Source: JANWXD01 sp035575135 (GTDB lineage: Bacteria > Acidobacteriota > Terriglobia > Bryobacterales > Bryobacteraceae). Taken from it: 64,000 nucleotides of DNA. Made by a program: the position numbers and the translations under genes. The stretch is from contig DATLYE010000038.1 of assembly GCA_035575135.1 (NCBI GenBank), positions 26,331-90,330 on the forward strand, read 5' to 3'. Positions 61,365-64,000 of this stretch are shown piece by piece. The first letter of the stretch is position 1, and every line of letters begins with the position of its first letter. The notes beneath the pieces are model-generated. The model was not told where the DNA came from, did no database searches, and worked only from the letters and a program-made list of their open reading frames with translations.

Positions 61365-61892
61365 ATGAACCCGTTGATTATCGCTGGCGTGGGCGTTTTC
61401 GCTGTACTTGCGGTGATGCTCCTGCTACTGGCCCGGAGGGTACTAGGCAGCGGGCGGCAACACGAGGTCAGCCCGGAGTGGCTGCGCTCGTTTAGCACCG
61501 CAAGGTACCGGCCGATGGAGCGCATCCTGGCCGAAGAGGATTTCCGGTTTCTAGCCTCCCAATGCGGCTACGAGCCGCGCATCGAGCGCAAGCTCCGTGC
61601 GGCACGCAGGCGCGTGTTCCGACAGTACCTGCGGTGCCTGCGCAAAGATTTTGCGCGGCTCGAGGCTTGCTTGCGCTGGCTGATGGTCCACTCGGCGGTG
61701 GATCGTCCCGATCTGGCACGGCTGCTGTGGCGATACAAATTCGCCTTCCTCTGCGCCCTCGTGGGTGCGGAGGCCCGGTTGCTGCTGCACGGTTTTGGGT
61801 TGCAACCGGCCGACGCCGGCCGCCTGGTCAGCGCGCTCGATCTTCTGCGCGGAGAGCTCAAGCGTTTGGCGCCCGCAACTGTGTCGGCCTGA
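61365..61892 (+). CDS. Membrane-anchored hypothetical protein
   Basis: This 175-residue protein has one N-terminal TM helix ('LIIAGVGVFAVLAVMLLLLA') and a basic helical cytoplasmic domain rich in Arg and Leu ('RRVFRQYLRCLRKDFARLEA', 'DLARLLWRYKFAFLCALVGA'). AGGAGGT (61347-61353) supports the ATG at 61365; GTG 61362 is adjacent. No family is recognised. It converges on the SprT-like gene. Confidence 0.7.
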   Translation: MNPLIIAGVGVFAVLAVMLLLLARRVLGSGRQHEVSPEWLRSFSTARYRPMERILAEEDFRFLASQCGYEPRIERKLRAARRRVFRQYLRCLRKDFARLEACLRWLMVHSAVDRPDLARLLWRYKFAFLCALVGAEARLLLHGFGLQPADAGRLVSALDLLRGELKRLAPATVSA

Positions 61893-61923
61893 GCAGGCCC
61901 GCCGGGCGCCCGCTCGGTATTGC

Positions 61924-62667
61924 TCACCGGGGCCGCGCGCTCGTAAGGTTGCGGAGCATCTGTTTTGCCCGCTCCAGCCCCACAAACATCCGCTCCGCTT
62001 TCCGGAACGCTTCCGTGTGAACCCGCCGTTGCGCGCCGTTGTGCTCCTCGGGGAAGTGCAGGTGAAGCATTTCGTGGAAGAGCACGTAGGCGACCGCCAG
62101 CCGCGGCACCCGTTCGCTGTCCAGCAGCCGGCTGATGACGATGGCGTTGTGGGCCGGGTCGTAGTGGCCGAGAATCCGCCGGGATGGCCGCTGACTCCAG
62201 CTGAGCACGGGACGGCTGAGTGCGCCGTTGAAGTATTTCGTGTTGAGTTCGTCGAACAGTGTTTCGAGATCGTAGTGGCTGCCGGCGGGGCCGGTGAGGA
62301 ACTTGCGGCCCCGGGAGCGGCGCAGTCCCTGGACCCGGTGGCGGACATCGCAGCGGTTGAGGTACAGCCGGTAGCGCCGGCGGTAGGCAGGAGGGACCGG
62401 CCGGCGGAAGAGTTTGCCGAGCAGCAGATAAAGAAGCGCCTCCAGCACCGGCGCCGGGGCGCCGTCGAGTGCATCGGTAATGCGGACGTGGAGGCAGCCG
62501 TCCCGCAGCCGGGCCAGGCTCGTGGCCGAGGCAAAGCGGCAAAACTCGATGCGGATTTCCGGCACAGCGGTCGCGGGACACAGCGTCCGGAAGACCCGCC
62601 TGCAGATCTGCTCGGGGGTTTCAAACAGCACCGCGCTCTCGACTTGCACTTCCCCCATATGTAACAT
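61924..62667 (-). CDS. SprT-like zinc metallopeptidase
   Basis: This 247-residue protein has the zinc-peptidase motif HExxH in 'VLFHEMLHLHFPEEHNGAQR' and a downstream His/Phe ('HTEAFRKAERMF'). 'LFDELNTKYFNGALSRPVLS' and 'LGHYDPAHNAIVISRLLDS' are the conserved SprT/SprT-like blocks. It may act on DNA-protein crosslinks or as a general peptidase. ATG 62667 or 62658 is the likely start. It is divergent from fabH with 7 bp between starts. Confidence 0.85.
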   Translation of the reverse strand: MLHMGEVQVESAVLFETPEQICRRVFRTLCPATAVPEIRIEFCRFASATSLARLRDGCLHVRITDALDGAPAPVLEALLYLLLGKLFRRPVPPAYRRRYRLYLNRCDVRHRVQGLRRSRGRKFLTGPAGSHYDLETLFDELNTKYFNGALSRPVLSWSQRPSRRILGHYDPAHNAIVISRLLDSERVPRLAVAYVLFHEMLHLHFPEEHNGAQRRVHTEAFRKAERMFVGLERAKQMLRNLTSARPR

Positions 62668-62674
62668 AGTCAGA

Positions 62675-63697
62675 GTGAACGCCTTTCCCACCACTACGGG
62701 CCGGCGCATCCGTGGCGCCAAGATCTCCGCAGTCGGCTGCTACGTTCCCCCCAAGGTGCTGACGAACTTCGACCTGGAGCGCATGGTCGAGACGAGCAAC
62801 GAGTGGATTCTCGAGCGCACGGGCATCTCGGAGCGCCGTATCGCAGATCCCGACATGGCCACCTCCGACATGGCGGTGGAGGCGGCCAAGGCGACGCTGG
62901 CGCAGCGCGGCATCGGGCCGGAGTCGCTGGACGCGATTCTGGTCTGCACCGTCACGCCCGACATGTTCTTCCCCTCGACTGCGTGCCTGGTGCAGGACCG
63001 GCTGGGAGCGCGCGGCGTCTGGGGGTTCGACCTGATTGCGGCCTGCTCGGGGTTCCTGTACGGTCTGACCACGGCGGCTCATCTGGTGGCAGCGGGAACG
63101 CACGACCGGGTGCTGGTGATCGGGGCGGACACGATGTCGCGGATCGTGGATTACACCGACCGCGCCACCTGCGTGCTGTTCGGCGACGGGGCCGGAGCGA
63201 TGCTGGTCGAGCCGGCCGAAAACGGCGAAGAGGGTTTCATTGATTTTCTGAACGAGATTGACGGCTCGGGCGGTCAGTTTCTCAAAATGCCGGCGGGCGG
63301 CAGCCGCATGCCGCCCTCGGTGGAAACCGTCCAGAAGCGGCTGCACTACGTGCACCAGGACGGCCAGCAGGTGTTCAAGTTTGCCGTGCGGCGCATGTAC
63401 GAGGTATGCCGCGACCTGCTGGCGCGCAACCACCTGAGCCCCGGTGACGTGGCGGCGCTGATTCCGCATCAGGCCAACCGGCGGATCATCACGGCGACGG
63501 CCGAGCGGCTGGGGCTCGACTGCGATCGCGTGATTCTGAACATTGACCGCTACGGCAACACCACCGCGGCCACCATTCCGCTGGCGACACGCGACGCCCT
63601 GGAAGCGGGCAAGATCCGCAAAGGCGATCTGGTCTTGTTTGCCGCTGTGGGCGCGGGCTACACCGTGGGGGCCAGCCTCTGGCGCTGGAGCTACTGA
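62675..63697 (+). CDS. fabH: 3-oxoacyl-ACP synthase III (FabH)
   Basis: This 340-residue condensing enzyme starts fatty-acid synthesis from acetyl-CoA (or branched acyl-CoA) and malonyl-ACP. The catalytic triad is visible: Cys in 'IAACSGFLYGL' (~123), His in 'ALIPHQANRRII', and Asn in 'NIDRYGNTTAATIPL'. 'WILERTGISERRIADPD' is the family N-terminal block. GTG 62675 gives slightly more than usual length; the frame is open upstream across the divergent gene. Confidence 0.95.
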   Translation: MNAFPTTTGRRIRGAKISAVGCYVPPKVLTNFDLERMVETSNEWILERTGISERRIADPDMATSDMAVEAAKATLAQRGIGPESLDAILVCTVTPDMFFPSTACLVQDRLGARGVWGFDLIAACSGFLYGLTTAAHLVAAGTHDRVLVIGADTMSRIVDYTDRATCVLFGDGAGAMLVEPAENGEEGFIDFLNEIDGSGGQFLKMPAGGSRMPPSVETVQKRLHYVHQDGQQVFKFAVRRMYEVCRDLLARNHLSPGDVAALIPHQANRRIITATAERLGLDCDRVILNIDRYGNTTAATIPLATRDALEAGKIRKGDLVLFAAVGAGYTVGASLWRWSY

Positions 63698-64000
63698 GAA
63701 GCCAGGGCGGCGTAGGCGTGCTCGGCGGCGGCGCGCCCGCTGCCGGCAGGGCGGAACCCTTCGGCGCAAAGCGCCCGTTCGAGGGCTTCGAGCAGGCGTA
63801 GAACGTTTTCCTCGGTGGAGCTGGCGCCCATCAGTCCGATGCGGAAAATCTTGCCGGCCAGGGGACCAAAGCCGCCCAGGATTTCGATGCCGTCCTCCTC
63901 GAGCAGGCGGCGCCGGATGCGGACATCGTCAACGCCGCCGGGAACGCGCGGCGTGTTGAGCACCCAGAGGCGGTGCGGCTCGGCCACGTGCATGGTGAGT
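63691..64000 (-). CDS. Class V aminotransferase, C-terminal part (alanine-glyoxylate/serine-pyruvate type), partial
   Basis: The frame is open to the window edge and encodes the C-terminal domain of a class V PLP aminotransferase: 'RLLEEDGIEILGGFGPLAGK', 'IFRIGLMGASSTEENVLRLL', then 'LLEALERALCAEGF'. This matches the small domain of alanine-glyoxylate or serine-pyruvate aminotransferases. The PLP-Lys region lies outside the window. The 3' end overlaps fabH by 7 nt. Confidence 0.8.
   Translation of the reverse strand, partial: LTMHVAEPHRLWVLNTPRVPGGVDDVRIRRRLLEEDGIEILGGFGPLAGKIFRIGLMGASSTEENVLRLLEALERALCAEGFRPAGSGRAAAEHAYAALASQ

Overview
The window is GC-rich bacterial chromosome with frequent GTG/TTG starts and densely packed genes. 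Paired FtsX/MacB-type permeases without an adjacent ATPase, DUF4091 and other secreted glycosidase-like proteins, Tat-type 'RRQFL' leaders and a HTH–S24-like regulator family suggest an Acidobacteriota member near Bryobacterales/Solibacter. That placement is inferred from gene content only.

Positions 1-1529 are host flank: a partial gene end, a small hypothetical gene, and a secreted Spy-like helical protein followed by a textbook terminator. At 1530-1583 lies a 54-bp copy of the 3' end of a tRNA-Thr gene. The intact tRNA-Thr(CGT) sits at 30466-30541 and contains the same 54 bp. Between the two copies is a genomic island of about 28.9 kb with a tyrosine recombinase just inside the left end. 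The island carries remnants of a second integrase, a frameshifted coiled-coil/HTH gene and a decayed DDE transposase. Next come a four-gene type I-G (formerly I-U) CRISPR effector cassette (csb1, csb2, cas3, putative large subunit) with no cas1/cas2/cas4 and no array in view. Facing it tail-to-tail is a complete type 1 BREX operon (HTH regulator, brxA, brxB, brxC, pglX, pglZ, brxL). That operon carries three extra in-line genes: a ComEC-like metallo-beta-lactamase protein between brxC and pglX, and a small nuclease-like/DUF2283 pair between pglX and pglZ. The right end of the island (27.7-30.4 kb) has one orphan lipoprotein-like gene, a decayed gene and a pair of ~190-bp diverged direct repeats.

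From 30542 onward is ordinary host chromosome: a sugar-binding lipoprotein with a DUF4091 protein, mutM, folP, a GNAT protein, two pairs of ABC permeases, tyrS, an enolase-superfamily protein with a class III aminotransferase, a slipin/NfeD pair, an aldo/keto reductase, an esterase, a Sua5-family protein and a homocysteine methyltransferase/MTHFR fusion. It continues with a SAM hydroxide adenosyltransferase, cysteine desulfurase coupled to mnmA, an LpxL-like acyltransferase, pheA, ubiX, a SprT-like peptidase, fabH and the end of a class V aminotransferase.

Two things stand out. One is the island, a site-specifically integrated defence element with an augmented BREX operon and an orphan type I-G effector set. 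The other is at 58.7-61.3 kb: two near-identical 16-bp palindromes (GTTCCGAATTCxGAAC) lie upstream of a HTH–S24-like regulator and upstream of an easily missed 35-residue secreted peptide gene with a CxxC tail, which is followed by a 7-TM protein. This looks like a small regulon centred on the regulator and the peptide.
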